The notes under the pieces: model-generated
Database searches by the model: none
Told to the model about the DNA's origin: nothing
Seen by the model: only the letters and a program-made list of their open reading frames with translations
Part shown: piece after piece, positions 10,352 to 20,414 of the stretch
Numbering within the stretch: the first letter of the stretch is position 1
Layout of the letters: each line of letters begins with the position of its first letter
Source: WS-2 sp036507005
GTDB lineage: Bacteria; Eisenbacteria; RBG-16-71-46
Direction: 5' to 3'
Assembly (NCBI GenBank): GCA_036507005.1
Contig: DASXQT010000014.1
Location: 1-64,000 of the forward strand
DNA: 64,000 nucleotides
Made by a program: the position numbers and the translations under genes

Positions 10352-10677
10352 CAATTCAGTGAGCCGAACACAGGGGTGCCTGTGGGCGCCGCCGGCTCGA
10401 CCCAGTGATACGCCCCCCAACCCCGGGCGCGCTGGCCTTCCCAGGAGCCAACCGATCGACTCCAGCCGCTCCGCGGCTTTCGTTCGACGGATCAATCCAC
10501 GCGAGGATTCGTTCGCGGCTTGCGCGACTGATACGACCCTCATCCATGTGAAGCTGTCCTGACAGGAGCCCCCGCGGGCCAGGGAAAGACCCGCGACTCA
10601 GAACCGAACTCCGCCGCCCTCCGCCACCCCGACGAAACCCCGGCGACGGCGCCACAACTCTCGAAGGCGAGACCACC

Positions 10678-11985
<1,308 letters not shown>

Positions 11986-11990
11986 GGAGA

Positions 11991-12033
11991 CGGTCGGGCC
12001 TGGGCCCACGGAATCGTGGCCGACTCCCGACCG
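11991..12033. terminator. Hairpin after rho between convergent genes
   Basis: CGGTCGGG (11991-11998) pairs with CCCGACCG (12026-12033) and an inner CCACG-GAAT-CGTGG stem. There is no T-run, so if it acts as a terminator it is not a classical intrinsic one. A second small hairpin, GGGAGCG-CTG-CGCTCCC, lies near 12095. Confidence 0.35.
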
Positions 12034-12121
12034 CACCGGAACGCGAACGCGGGGACGACCGTCGTCGCCCCCGCGCCCGTGGCGGCGGCCCTGGGAGCGC
12101 TGCGCTCCCGGACTCGGGCCC

Positions 12122-15100
12122 CTACCGGATCACCGTGACCCTCCGGCTCTGCGTCACGGGGCCGGCGCGGAATCTCAGGTGGTAGATGCCGGGCTCGACA
12201 CGCCTGCCGTCGCGGTCCGTGCCGTCCCAATCCACGGCGTGGCGCCCCGCCGGCTCGCGGGCCTCGTGCAGGGTCCGCACCAGCCGCCCCCCGAGGTCGT
12301 GGAGCGCGAGCGTGACGGGAACCGGTCCCCCCCGCGCCACATCCGATCCGATCGAGTACTCGAACCGCGTCCGGCTCCTCACCGGATTCGGGCTCGGGCT
12401 CGCAGCAAATGTCGCCGCCGCGCCCGTGAAGCTCGCCGCCACCGGCCCGTTCCAGATCGAGCCGCCGCCCATGCGGTGGAGCTGGACCCAGTAGGTGTAG
12501 GTGCGGCCGGGGACGACGCCCGAGTCGAGGTATTCGAGGCCCGGGCTCGACACGGCAATCGGCTCCGGCGTCAGCAGCACCCGCGTTCCGAAGTCGGAGG
12601 AGAGCGAGCGGTAGATGGAGGCCGTGAGCCCCGGCTCGTCACGCAGCAGCTCGAGCACGATCCGCACGCCGGCTTCCTCCGCCGCGGCCGCGAGCGTGGC
12701 GACCTCGACCGCGACCAGATCCCGCTCGGGGATCCAGAGCGTGACCGGAACTTCTCCGCCCTCGACCATGGGCTGGGGCATCGGGGCGTGGTCGGTGACG
12801 TAGGTGGTGCCGCTCGCGCTCCCCGGCGAGTCGTTCACGAACATCGAGAACCCGGTCACGCGTCCGGTGCGATTCACGAAGCCGCCGTCCATCACCCACA
12901 GGAACCACGGCTGGCCCCTCACGGGCGGCAGGTAGGCTTCGGCCCCGTCGCCGGCGTTGAAGCCCAGCGACCAGAAGTGCTCGATCGTGCCGACCGTGGA
13001 GGTGCCGGTGTTGGGCGGCGTCGGCAGCAGCACGTGCGCGCTGTCCTGCTTGCTCTCGCCCGGTCCCAGGACCTCGAAGTTCGCCTGCCCGAGCGCGCCG
13101 GGGTCGTAATTCAGATCGGCCCCGACCCGCACCGTGAGGTCGTTGTCCGGCGTGTTGTGGACCAGGCTGTAGAACACGGTGGCGACCCGCGCCAGTTGGC
13201 CGTAATCGGCGGGCACGGGAGGCTCAGGATGGGCGGCGCTCAGCAGGTCCACCCATTCGACCCGGTACCAGTAGGTCCGGCCCGGAACGAGCGCCGGGTC
13301 GGCATCCGGGTAGAGATACGGAGTGCGGTTGTCATCCCCCTGGATGGCGGGATCCCCGCTCGGAGGGATGAGGCTCGCGTTGAGCTTCGCGAACCCGCCC
13401 GGCGCCCCGCCCGCGTCGGGGGCGCGATACAGGTTGAAGCCCAGGAAGGAGTACTCGCGCTGGGTGATCCACGTGACGTCGATGCGTCCGTCCTGCGGGC
13501 GGGCGACGGCGCGGATCTGGACCACCTGCACGCCGCTCGTGCTGTTCAGCGCCTCCTTGACCGCGGCGTAGACGTCCACCTCGCCCCAGCCGCAGCTCGG
13601 GTCGTAGTTGGCATCCAGGCCGTAAGGATCCTGCCCGCGGTCCCCGGAGGCCTTTGCGGTCGGGATGTTGTGCTCCGCGGTGTTCTGGAGAATGGTCCGG
13701 ACCTGGAGCGGCGTGAGGCTCGGGTTCGCCTGGAGCACGAGCGCCACGCACCCCGAGACGCAGGGCGTGGCCATGCTGGTGCCGGAGAGCTGCTGGTAGG
13801 CGGTCCCGTCCGTGGTCGGGTCGCCAAACGCCGAGATGATGCCCGCGCCGGGAGCGACCACGCTCGGCTTCATCTCGTCGAGGTGATCGGCGTCGCCGTC
13901 GTCGTCGCGCGGGCCCTCGTTGGAGAAGCTCGTCACCACGTCGTCGGAGCGATCGAGCGTCCTCCGGTGCTCGCTGGCCCCGACCGCGATGGATTTGTCC
14001 GCCGCGGCGGGCGAGGCGATGCACTCGGTGGCGTTGTCGTTGCCGGTGGCGATGCACACGACCATCCCCGCGTCCACCGCCTGGTTGACGATCAGGGACG
14101 AGGCGCCGGTGCCCGTGCTGGTGCCGCTCCCGCCCGCGCACTCCGTCGAGCCGAGCGACATGCTGATCACGTCGATGCCCTGCCAGATGCTGCCGGGGTG
14201 GAGGCCATCCCACAGGCGATTGCGGTTGGAGATGCACCAGTCGACCCCGCGCGTGCTGCCGCCCACGCTCGCGCCGGCGTCCGAGAGCACCTTGCAGTCC
14301 ACGAGCCGCGCGCCGGGGGCGACGCCCGCGAAGAACCCGCCGAGCCCGCCGGTCCCCATCGCGGTGCCGGCCACGTGCGTCGCGTGATAGCTCGACGCCT
14401 CGCCGCCGTGATCCTGGGGGTTCGAGCTGCCGCCGGTCGGCGTCGAGCACTGAGGCTGACCGCACCAGAACTCTCCGCCGCCGAGGAACTTGCCCTTGAG
14501 GCTCTCGTGCCCCGGGTAGCCCGGGTTGACGGAATCCACGTCGTCGTTGACGCCCGTGTCCAGGATCGCGATCACGACGCCCGTGCCGTCGTAGCCCAGG
14601 TCCTGGCGCACGCTCGGGAACAGCGCGTAGTTCTCGGCCTTCGCCAGGCCCCGCGAGTCGCGGGCGCGCACCACCCGGGTGCCGTAGTGATTGATCGCGT
14701 ACTCGACCGGGATCGCCTCCACGTGCGTGACGCCCGGGAGCGCGACGATCTCCTGGATCTGGACGTAGGTGGCTCGGGACTCGATGTAGTCGATGTTCTG
14801 GAACGGCCACGCCATGGTGGCGCCGCTCCCGAGCAGGAGAGCCTCGTCGGCGCTCGTGGGGCGGCGGTCATAGGCCACGTAGATCGCATAGATGGGATCT
14901 TCCGGATTCTCGACCCCGATGATCATCCGCTCCGAGGGGTCCCGGTCGACGAACGCGGCGCTGAAACCCTGAGTGTGGACGGCGTCGATCCGGTCATCGA
15001 TCCGGTTGCGGTCCTGATCCGCCCAGGCGACGGCGCTCGAGGGCCAGAAGGCGAGCCAGGCGAGCGGGAGTGCCAGGGCGAGCGAGGCGGCGAGCCACGC

Positions 15101-15136
15101 TGGACGATTCCGAGCTGCGGGGGGAGCGAGGGACAC
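12122..15136 (-). CDS. Secreted subtilisin-like serine protease with FlgD-like C-terminal sorting domain
   Basis: 1004 aa from GTG 15136, preceded by AAAGGAGG at a good distance; the longer frame to 15352 has no ribosome site. After a signal peptide (LAASLALALPLAWLAF) comes a Ca-binding-like DQDRNRIDDRID, then an S8 domain with the triad D193 (AILDTGV), H254 (HATHVAGTA) and S454 (GTSMATP). A fibronectin-III-like region and a jelly-roll-like region follow. The last ~90 residues (SPNPVRSRTRFEYS ... LVRTLHEAREPAGRH ... GIYHLRFRAG) form the same C-terminal domain seen on three other exported proteins here. It is probably surface-bound or secreted and degrades extracellular protein. Confidence 0.92.
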   Translation of the reverse strand: MSLAPPAARNRPAWLAASLALALPLAWLAFWPSSAVAWADQDRNRIDDRIDAVHTQGFSAAFVDRDPSERMIIGVENPEDPIYAIYVAYDRRPTSADEALLLGSGATMAWPFQNIDYIESRATYVQIQEIVALPGVTHVEAIPVEYAINHYGTRVVRARDSRGLAKAENYALFPSVRQDLGYDGTGVVIAILDTGVNDDVDSVNPGYPGHESLKGKFLGGGEFWCGQPQCSTPTGGSSNPQDHGGEASSYHATHVAGTAMGTGGLGGFFAGVAPGARLVDCKVLSDAGASVGGSTRGVDWCISNRNRLWDGLHPGSIWQGIDVISMSLGSTECAGGSGTSTGTGASSLIVNQAVDAGMVVCIATGNDNATECIASPAAADKSIAVGASEHRRTLDRSDDVVTSFSNEGPRDDDGDADHLDEMKPSVVAPGAGIISAFGDPTTDGTAYQQLSGTSMATPCVSGCVALVLQANPSLTPLQVRTILQNTAEHNIPTAKASGDRGQDPYGLDANYDPSCGWGEVDVYAAVKEALNSTSGVQVVQIRAVARPQDGRIDVTWITQREYSFLGFNLYRAPDAGGAPGGFAKLNASLIPPSGDPAIQGDDNRTPYLYPDADPALVPGRTYWYRVEWVDLLSAAHPEPPVPADYGQLARVATVFYSLVHNTPDNDLTVRVGADLNYDPGALGQANFEVLGPGESKQDSAHVLLPTPPNTGTSTVGTIEHFWSLGFNAGDGAEAYLPPVRGQPWFLWVMDGGFVNRTGRVTGFSMFVNDSPGSASGTTYVTDHAPMPQPMVEGGEVPVTLWIPERDLVAVEVATLAAAAEEAGVRIVLELLRDEPGLTASIYRSLSSDFGTRVLLTPEPIAVSSPGLEYLDSGVVPGRTYTYWVQLHRMGGGSIWNGPVAASFTGAAATFAASPSPNPVRSRTRFEYSIGSDVARGGPVPVTLALHDLGGRLVRTLHEAREPAGRHAVDWDGTDRDGRRVEPGIYHLRFRAGPVTQSRRVTVIR

Positions 15137-15211
15137 AGTTGGCCTCCTTTCCTTTCGGGCGCGGGACCGAGGGGGAGACGCCCGAACCGCGTGCGAGTCT
15201 CCCGCGCCGCC

Positions 15212-15229
15212 CTTGACCTCGGCTTGAGC
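15212..15229 (-). promoter_or_regulatory. Heptamer direct repeat upstream of the protease gene
   Basis: On the plus strand CTTGACC (15212-15218) and CTTGAGC (15223-15229) repeat at 11-bp spacing, one helical turn, 76-93 bp before the protease start. Nearly the same element lies upstream of the surface-protein gene ending at 30039. It is a candidate regulator site; the binding protein is unknown. Confidence 0.35.
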
Positions 15230-15468
15230 AGGGCCTGGGGGAGAGCCGGCCCACTCGGGAAACCTCCGCCGCCGCTTCGGCTTGGCAGCCGCGCGGGTGG
15301 CCCCCGGATCGAGCCGCAGGCGAGGTGCCAGGACCCATCGGATTGCCGGCATCCTGCGTTGCGCACACGGGGGGCGCCGCGCGGGCCTCTGCTAGAATGC
15401 CCGGCCGCCCCGCTCGTCCCGACGTGCCCGGAGCGGACCTGACGGCGTGCGAGATCGGAGGAGAGATC

Positions 15469-16278
15469 ATGTCGCCCGATACCCGTGCGGAAGATCCGCG
15501 AGACCGCGCCCGTTTCGTGTTCCAGGGCACGGTGAAGAAGCTGCGCGCGTCGGCGCTCGACGAGGTCCCGGCCTCCGACCGCACGGTGGTGGTGCGGGTC
15601 GAGCGCGTGATCCACGCCCCCGAGGTGCTGGGAGACTGCGCGGGAGAGGACGTCACGGTGCGCCTCGCCGAGGGCGAGACCGTGAAGAGCGGGGAGAGCC
15701 TGATCTTCCACACCCGCGGCTGGATCTTCGGCCAGGGGATCGCGGTCGAGTCGGTCGGCCACGACCCGGCCACGAAGCGCGCCGTCACCGCGTTGAGCCA
15801 TCACCCCGGCGATCCCGCGAAGAGCCTGCGCGCGCGCGAGGCGATGGAGCAGAGCGGGCGCGCGGACCTGATCGTGACCGGCCGCGTCTCCGCGGTCCGC
15901 GCCGCGCCCCGCGAGACGCCGGCGCGCGCCTCGCGGACCGCCTCCGGCACCGCCGCCCGGCGCGTCAGCGAGCACGACCCGCTGTGGCAGGAGGCGGTGA
16001 TCGAGGTCGAGGAGGTCCACAAGGGACGGAACCCCGGCCCGCGGGTGGTGGTGTGCTTCCCGAAGAGCGCCGACGTCCGCTGGCACCTCGCTCCCAAGTT
16101 CCGCAAGGGCCAGCGCGGGGTGTTCCTGCTGCACCGCGAGCAGCTCGTCCGCGGCGCGGCGAGGGCAGGAGGCGCGGCGCGCGGCGCCGGGCTCTACACC
16201 GCGCTCCACCCGGCCGACGTCCAGCCGCTTGCGGAGCTGCCGCGCATCCGGCGCGCGGCCGGTAAGGCCCGGGGCTGA
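15469..16278 (+). CDS. Tandem beta-domain protein of unknown function
   Basis: 269 aa from ATG 15469 with GGAGGAGAG upstream. No signal peptide. Two similar halves can be seen: residues ~15-90 (FVFQGTVKKLRAS, VVVRVERVIHAPEVLG, SLIFHTRGWIFG) and ~135-230 (IVTGRVSAVRA, AVIEVEEVHKGRNPG, GVFLLHREQLV). Each looks like a small beta-barrel unit. A TAGAAT -10 like hexamer lies at 15393-15398. It is 9 bp upstream of a BNR-repeat gene and is surely co-transcribed with it, so the two may work as a pair. No known family is recognised. Confidence 0.7.
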   Translation: MSPDTRAEDPRDRARFVFQGTVKKLRASALDEVPASDRTVVVRVERVIHAPEVLGDCAGEDVTVRLAEGETVKSGESLIFHTRGWIFGQGIAVESVGHDPATKRAVTALSHHPGDPAKSLRAREAMEQSGRADLIVTGRVSAVRAAPRETPARASRTASGTAARRVSEHDPLWQEAVIEVEEVHKGRNPGPRVVVCFPKSADVRWHLAPKFRKGQRGVFLLHREQLVRGAARAGGAARGAGLYTALHPADVQPLAELPRIRRAAGKARG

Positions 16279-16287
16279 GCGGCGGCG

Positions 16288-17754
16288 ATGGCGCGCAAGC
16301 GGAGCGCACCTCGCGCGCAGGCCCGGCGCAGGAAGAAGAAGAAGCGCGAAGGGCCGGGGGCGACCGGCGGGATCCTCGTGGTCAACATGATCCCGCGCTC
16401 GCTCAGCCGCGAGAGCAACCAGGACAGCGAGCCGATGATCGCGGTCCATCCCGCGAACCCGCTCGAGATCGTCGGCACCGCGTTCACGCCCGACCCCGCG
16501 GGCGGGTCGAACGCCCCGCTCTACGTCTCGACCGACGGCGGCCGGACCTGGCGCCTGCACTCGATCGTCCCCAGCCGCGCGGGGAGCCTCTCGGGCACGA
16601 ACGACATCACCGTCGCCTTCGCCGGCGCGGGCGGGACGCTCTACGGCGGCATCCTGCGTGACCCGAGCGTGAACTTCGAGACCCTGCGCGCCGCCTCGCC
16701 GCACGACCCGGCGACCATGGAGGTGCTCCAGAGCCGGGCCGCCGGGGATCAGCCCTTCGTCCACGCGATCACGAACGCCGGCAAGGACCGGGTGCTGGTC
16801 GGGGTCAACGACTTCGGAGCGGGTTCCGCGACCGCGACCGTGGACGCCTCGGCGAGCGCCGGGATCGCCAAGCCGTCGTTCAGGAAGGTGCGCATCGAGA
16901 CGCGTCCCACCATGGGGCAGGACGGGCCGCAGGTGCGGCCGGTCTCTCACGCCGACGGAACCTCCTATGCCGCGTTCTACGGCTGGCGCTCCGAGAGCGG
17001 GGAGTTCACCGACAACACGCTGGTCGTGACCACCGACGTGGTCGTGGTGCGCGACGACCGCGGGCTCGCCGGCACGCGGCCCTTCCAGGACCTGAAGGAC
17101 GCGGGCGACGGGCTCTCCGGGCGGCTGGTCGCGCGCGCGGTCCAGGTGCCATTCCACCAGCGCGGGACCGCGGCCACCGGCCAGCAGCGGCTGGGCGGCA
17201 CGCTCTCGATCGCGGTCGATCCGCGGGCCGAGAAGAGCGGCACCGTGTACCTGGCGTGGGGCGACCGCCAGCCGGGCTCGGTGCTCACCCTCCACGTGCG
17301 GCGCTCGACCGACCGCGGGGCGACGTGGTCCGCAGCCGATCTCCTCGCCGCGCCGAACGCCACCAACGCCGCCCTCGCCATCAACGGCGAGGGCGTGGTG
17401 GGCCTGCTCTACCAGGAGGTCACCGGCGCGGAGAGCGCCCGCCGCTGGGTGACCCACTTCCGACGCTCCGCCGACGGTGCGCGGTGGGACGACGTGATCC
17501 TGGCCGACACGCCCGCCGACGTTCCGGCCAAGATCTTCGACCCCTACCTCGGTGACTACGATCACCTGGTGGCGGTCGGGGCGGACTTCTTCGGCATCTT
17601 CTGCGCCAGCAACACGCCCGATCCGGCGCACTTCCCGAGCGGGGTCACGTGGCAGCGCAACGTGGACCTCGCGGCCAGGCGGCTGCTCGCCCTGGACGGC
17701 AAGACCCCGGTGCCGGTGTCGATCGATCCGTTCTTCTTCAAGACCACCGCCTGA
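16288..17754 (+). CDS. BNR/Asp-box sialidase-fold protein
   Basis: 488 aa. A very basic N-terminus (RRKKKKREGPG) replaces any signal peptide. Then come Asp-box elements: LYVSTDGGRTWRLHS near residue 80 and VRRSTDRGATWSAAD near 335, with the EPMIAVHPANPLEIVGTAF start typical of exo-alpha-sialidase-like six-bladed propellers. The catalytic Arg triad of true sialidases is not evident, so the enzymatic role is doubtful; a binding function is equally possible. Co-transcribed with 15469-16278. Confidence 0.75.
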   Translation: MARKRSAPRAQARRRKKKKREGPGATGGILVVNMIPRSLSRESNQDSEPMIAVHPANPLEIVGTAFTPDPAGGSNAPLYVSTDGGRTWRLHSIVPSRAGSLSGTNDITVAFAGAGGTLYGGILRDPSVNFETLRAASPHDPATMEVLQSRAAGDQPFVHAITNAGKDRVLVGVNDFGAGSATATVDASASAGIAKPSFRKVRIETRPTMGQDGPQVRPVSHADGTSYAAFYGWRSESGEFTDNTLVVTTDVVVVRDDRGLAGTRPFQDLKDAGDGLSGRLVARAVQVPFHQRGTAATGQQRLGGTLSIAVDPRAEKSGTVYLAWGDRQPGSVLTLHVRRSTDRGATWSAADLLAAPNATNAALAINGEGVVGLLYQEVTGAESARRWVTHFRRSADGARWDDVILADTPADVPAKIFDPYLGDYDHLVAVGADFFGIFCASNTPDPAHFPSGVTWQRNVDLAARRLLALDGKTPVPVSIDPFFFKTTA

Positions 17755-17807
17755 AGGGGGGTCCAGAGGCCCCCGCCTTACGCCGATACCTGCGCGGGAG
17801 GCAGCCC

Positions 17808-18593
17808 ATGACCGACGCGGCCGACGCGCAGGCCCCGCTGGAGGCGATGCTCAAGGAGGAGATCGTCCGCATGTACCAGGAGGTCGCGGACAATCCCAAG
17901 AGCACGTTCCACTTCTTCCACGGACGCGAGGCGGCGGAGATGTTCGATTACTCGCGCGAATGGCTCGATCGCGCCCCCGCGAGCGCGGTGGACTCGTTCG
18001 CGGGCGTCGGGAACCCCCACCTGCGCAGCGAGCTCGCGCCCGGCGAAACGGTGCTCGACCTGGGCAGCGGCGCGGGGTTGGACGCGATCATCGCCTCCTG
18101 GCGGGTGGGCCCGGGCGGCAGCGTCATCGGGCTCGATCTCAACCCCGCGATGTGCCGTAAGGCCCAGGCCCACGCCGAGGCCACCGGAGCGCGGATGGAG
18201 TGCCGGGTCGGGCGCGTGGAGGACATCCCCCTGCCCGAGGCGTCGGTGGACGTCGCCCTCTCGAACGGCGTGATCAACCTGTCCTTCCGCAAGCGGCGCG
18301 TGATCGAGGAGATCTACCGGGTGCTGCGGCCGGGCGGCAGGATTTCGATCACCGACATCGTGAGCGCCAAGCAGCTCTCCCAGTCGATCGTGAACGATCC
18401 CAAGCTCTGGGCGAGCTGAATCGGGGGCGCGCTCCCGGAGGGAGAGATGTTCCGCCTGCTCGAGGAGACCGGCTTCACCCGCGTGCGATCCGCCGTCGTT
18501 CCGCGCTTCCGCTTCCGCAAGGAATCGACGCAGTCCTCGGCCGAGGCCTACGGCGTCAAGGCGGTCATGATGACGGCGCGGAAGGCGGGCTGA
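17808..18593 (+). CDS. ArsM-like SAM methyltransferase with in-frame TGA (predicted selenoprotein)
   Basis: 261 aa if the TGA at 18417-18419 (codon 204) is read as selenocysteine. SAM motif I is VLDLGSGAGLDAI (~82-94), followed by GSVIGLDLNP, EDIPLPEASVDVALSNGVIN and EIYRVLRPGGRISITDIV. Before the TGA stands DPKLWAS, and the same frame continues IGGALPEGEMFRLLEETGF and VMMTARKAG. Arsenite methyltransferase-like proteins have Cys exactly between '..LWaa' and 'IGGAl', so Sec replaces the conserved thiol. The extension ends 7 bp before the convergent gene, leaving no other room. SelB is encoded in this window. The alternative is a nonsense-mutated pseudogene. Confidence 0.8.
18417..18449 (+). 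promoter_or_regulatory. UGA codon plus candidate bacterial SECIS stem-loop
   Basis: After TGA (18417-18419), CTCCC (18432-18436) pairs perfectly with GGGAG (18440-18444) around the loop GGA. Seventeen nt separate the UGA from the loop, and the loop starts with G. This matches the known bSECIS rules (short apical loop with an early G, 16-37 nt from UGA). The 3' arm doubles as a Shine-Dalgarno-like GGAGGGAG before the in-frame ATG 18447. Confidence 0.6.
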
Positions 18594-18600
18594 CCGGCCG

Positions 18601-19251
18601 CTACGCGGGGCCTGGCGCCGCCTGCGAGCGCATCAGGAGCGCTCCGACCCAGATCTGCCATGCCGACTGGGCGAGCGTCACGATTCCGAACCCGTGCACG
18701 TCGAGCGGCAGGAGACCGGAGTAGAAGGCAACCAGGACTCCGGCGCCGACCAGCGCGCCGCCCGCTCCCGCGGCGCGCGAGATGCTCCCGCCCGCGAAGA
18801 TCGCCCCCGACCAGAGCAGGATCGCGACGGACGACGCGACCACCGCCACCTGTGCGAAGCCCTGGTTCAGCCGCCCCGTGTACCACAGCAGCCCGTGGTA
18901 GATCTCGCGCGCCGAGCCCTCGGCCGCCAGGGTGCGCTCCGCCACCGGCGTGGCGACGAACCCGCTCGCGACCGCGGCGGAGATCAACGCGATGCTTCCG
19001 AGCCCGTAGACGACCAGGGCGGCGGTGGTGAGATGGGACGGCCCCAGTCGGCGGGCGAGTCCGAGCAGCCCCAGGAACACCGCGGGGACGGCCGCGATCG
19101 CGATGCCGTGGATGTGCGCGTTGAGCCGGGCCGTGTGCGCGAGATGTTCCCGGTCCAGGAGCTGGTGGGCGGTGGGATGATGGCTCATCACGAACAGACC
19201 CGCCGCGGACCCGGCGATGAGCAGGATCCCGCTCGCGGCATCGCTTCGCAT
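18601..19251 (-). CDS. Multi-pass membrane protein of unknown function
   Basis: 216 aa from ATG 19251. Six hydrophobic stretches are seen, for example GILLIAGSAAGLFVM, IHGIAIAAVPAVFLGLLGL, LTTAALVVYGLGSIALISAAV and GGALVGAGVLVAFYSGLLPL. Conserved-looking polar residues in membrane segments include HHPTAHQ and two His in LNAHIHG. No transporter or enzyme family is recognised; it resembles DUF4386-type or small integral membrane proteins. Its 3' end is 7 bp from the end of the methyltransferase gene. Confidence 0.7.
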   Translation of the reverse strand: MRSDAASGILLIAGSAAGLFVMSHHPTAHQLLDREHLAHTARLNAHIHGIAIAAVPAVFLGLLGLARRLGPSHLTTAALVVYGLGSIALISAAVASGFVATPVAERTLAAEGSAREIYHGLLWYTGRLNQGFAQVAVVASSVAILLWSGAIFAGGSISRAAGAGGALVGAGVLVAFYSGLLPLDVHGFGIVTLAQSAWQIWVGALLMRSQAAPGPA

Positions 19252-19402
19252 CTTGCGCACCTCCGGCGTGTGGAGCGACGATGGAGCCCACAGTGTACGA
19301 ACCGCACGGGGGACGCCGTCAACCGCCGGGCTCGAGCGTCGAGGCCCTGCCCGGGGCCGTGGAGTCTCCGGGCCGGGGGCCGAGCGTGCGAGCGCTCCGA
19401 GC

Positions 19403-19882
19403 ATGCCGCTGACCTGGCTCTCCTGGGCGCCGCTCGCCGCCGCGAGCCTCCACATGGTGGAGGAGTTCGTGTTCCCGGGCGGCTTCGCAGCCTGGGAGCG
19501 CCGCTATCGCTCCGACATCGGCCGCAGCCTCACGAACCGCTACCTGGTGATCGTGAACGTCCTGTTCCTGATCCTGTGCTACGACGCCGCGGCCATGCGA
19601 GGAAGGCCCGCGGGCGTTGCGCTGTGGCTCACCGTGGCCGCGCTCCAGGCGGCCAACGGCATCTGGCACCTGCTCGCGGTGTTGAAGACGCGGGCCTATT
19701 CGCCGGGGGTGGTGACCGGGATGCTGGTCTACGTCCCGCTCGCGGCGTTCGGCACCATGCACTACCTGCGCGCGGGGGAGGCGTCCGTTCCGACCGCGCT
19801 CGCCGCGCTCGCGATCGGCGGCCCCTACCAGTTCTGGCTCAACGCCCTGCACCGCTGGCGGACGCGGCGGGCGAGGACCTGA
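19403..19882 (+). CDS. HXXEE-domain membrane protein
   Basis: 159 aa from ATG 19403. The N-terminal helix carries HMVEE (HxxEE) followed by FVFPGGFAAWERRY, and there are about four further membrane helices with conserved His in NGIWHLLAV and TMHYLRAG. This is the HXXEE domain, a family of small bacterial membrane proteins of unknown biochemical role, possibly metal-binding. It is divergent from the membrane protein at 18601-19251, with ~150 bp between the starts. Confidence 0.75.
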   Translation: MPLTWLSWAPLAAASLHMVEEFVFPGGFAAWERRYRSDIGRSLTNRYLVIVNVLFLILCYDAAAMRGRPAGVALWLTVAALQAANGIWHLLAVLKTRAYSPGVVTGMLVYVPLAAFGTMHYLRAGEASVPTALAALAIGGPYQFWLNALHRWRTRRART

Positions 19883-20006
19883 GGCGGCGCCGCGAGGCCC
19901 CGGCGCAGAAAAGGCCTCCGGGAGAGCCCATGGGGCGCATGGGCCGAACCTGCTACGCTCTCCCGGACGAAGACCCGTCTTCCCTTCCCCCGAACGAGAC
20001 GCCGCA

Positions 20007-20414
20007 ATGAAGGAACGCCGCTTTCGGCGCGAGCTCCGGTCGCTCGAGGCGATTCACGAGTTCGTCACCGAGTTCCTCGCCGCCCACGGGCTGCCTGATT
20101 CCCACTCGTTCGACGTCGATCTGATCCTCGAGGAGCTGTTCACGAACATGGTCAGGCACAGCCGGGAAGGAAGCCACGACATCGCCATCGCCCTGGAGCG
20201 GGACGGCCGCGACGTGACCATCCGGCTTCGCGACTTCGACGTTCAGGCGTATGATGTTACGGACGCTCCAGCATTCGACATCCGCCAGCCTTTGAGCCAG
20301 CGGCGCCCCGGCGGGATGGGCCTGCACTTGGTGCGCCAGATCGCGGATACGATCCGGTACCAGTACGCCGACCGAATCAGCACGATCACCGTCACGAAGA
20401 GGCTGGATCCCTGA
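20007..20414 (+). CDS. RsbW-type anti-sigma regulatory factor (GHKL ATPase)
   Basis: 135 aa. A stand-alone HATPase_c_2 domain with N-box DLILEELFTNMVRHS, a D-box-like IRLRDFDVQAYDVT, and G-box RRPGGMGLHLVRQIADTI. Such proteins bind and phosphorylate STAS antagonists and regulate partner-switching cascades. The stop codon overlaps the start of the STAS gene (20414), so the pair is translationally coupled and very likely interacts. Confidence 0.9.
   Translation: MKERRFRRELRSLEAIHEFVTEFLAAHGLPDSHSFDVDLILEELFTNMVRHSREGSHDIAIALERDGRDVTIRLRDFDVQAYDVTDAPAFDIRQPLSQRRPGGMGLHLVRQIADTIRYQYADRISTITVTKRLDP

Noticed and set aside
12179..15442. 1087-residue open frame on the plus strand
   Set aside because: It lies opposite to the subtilisin gene with catalytic triad and ribosome site; the plus-strand translation has no domain.
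18447..18593. Independent 48-aa gene starting at ATG 18447
   Set aside because: It has a good ribosome-like site, but its product is exactly the missing C-terminus of the methyltransferase in the same frame, so Sec readthrough or a decayed gene explains it better.
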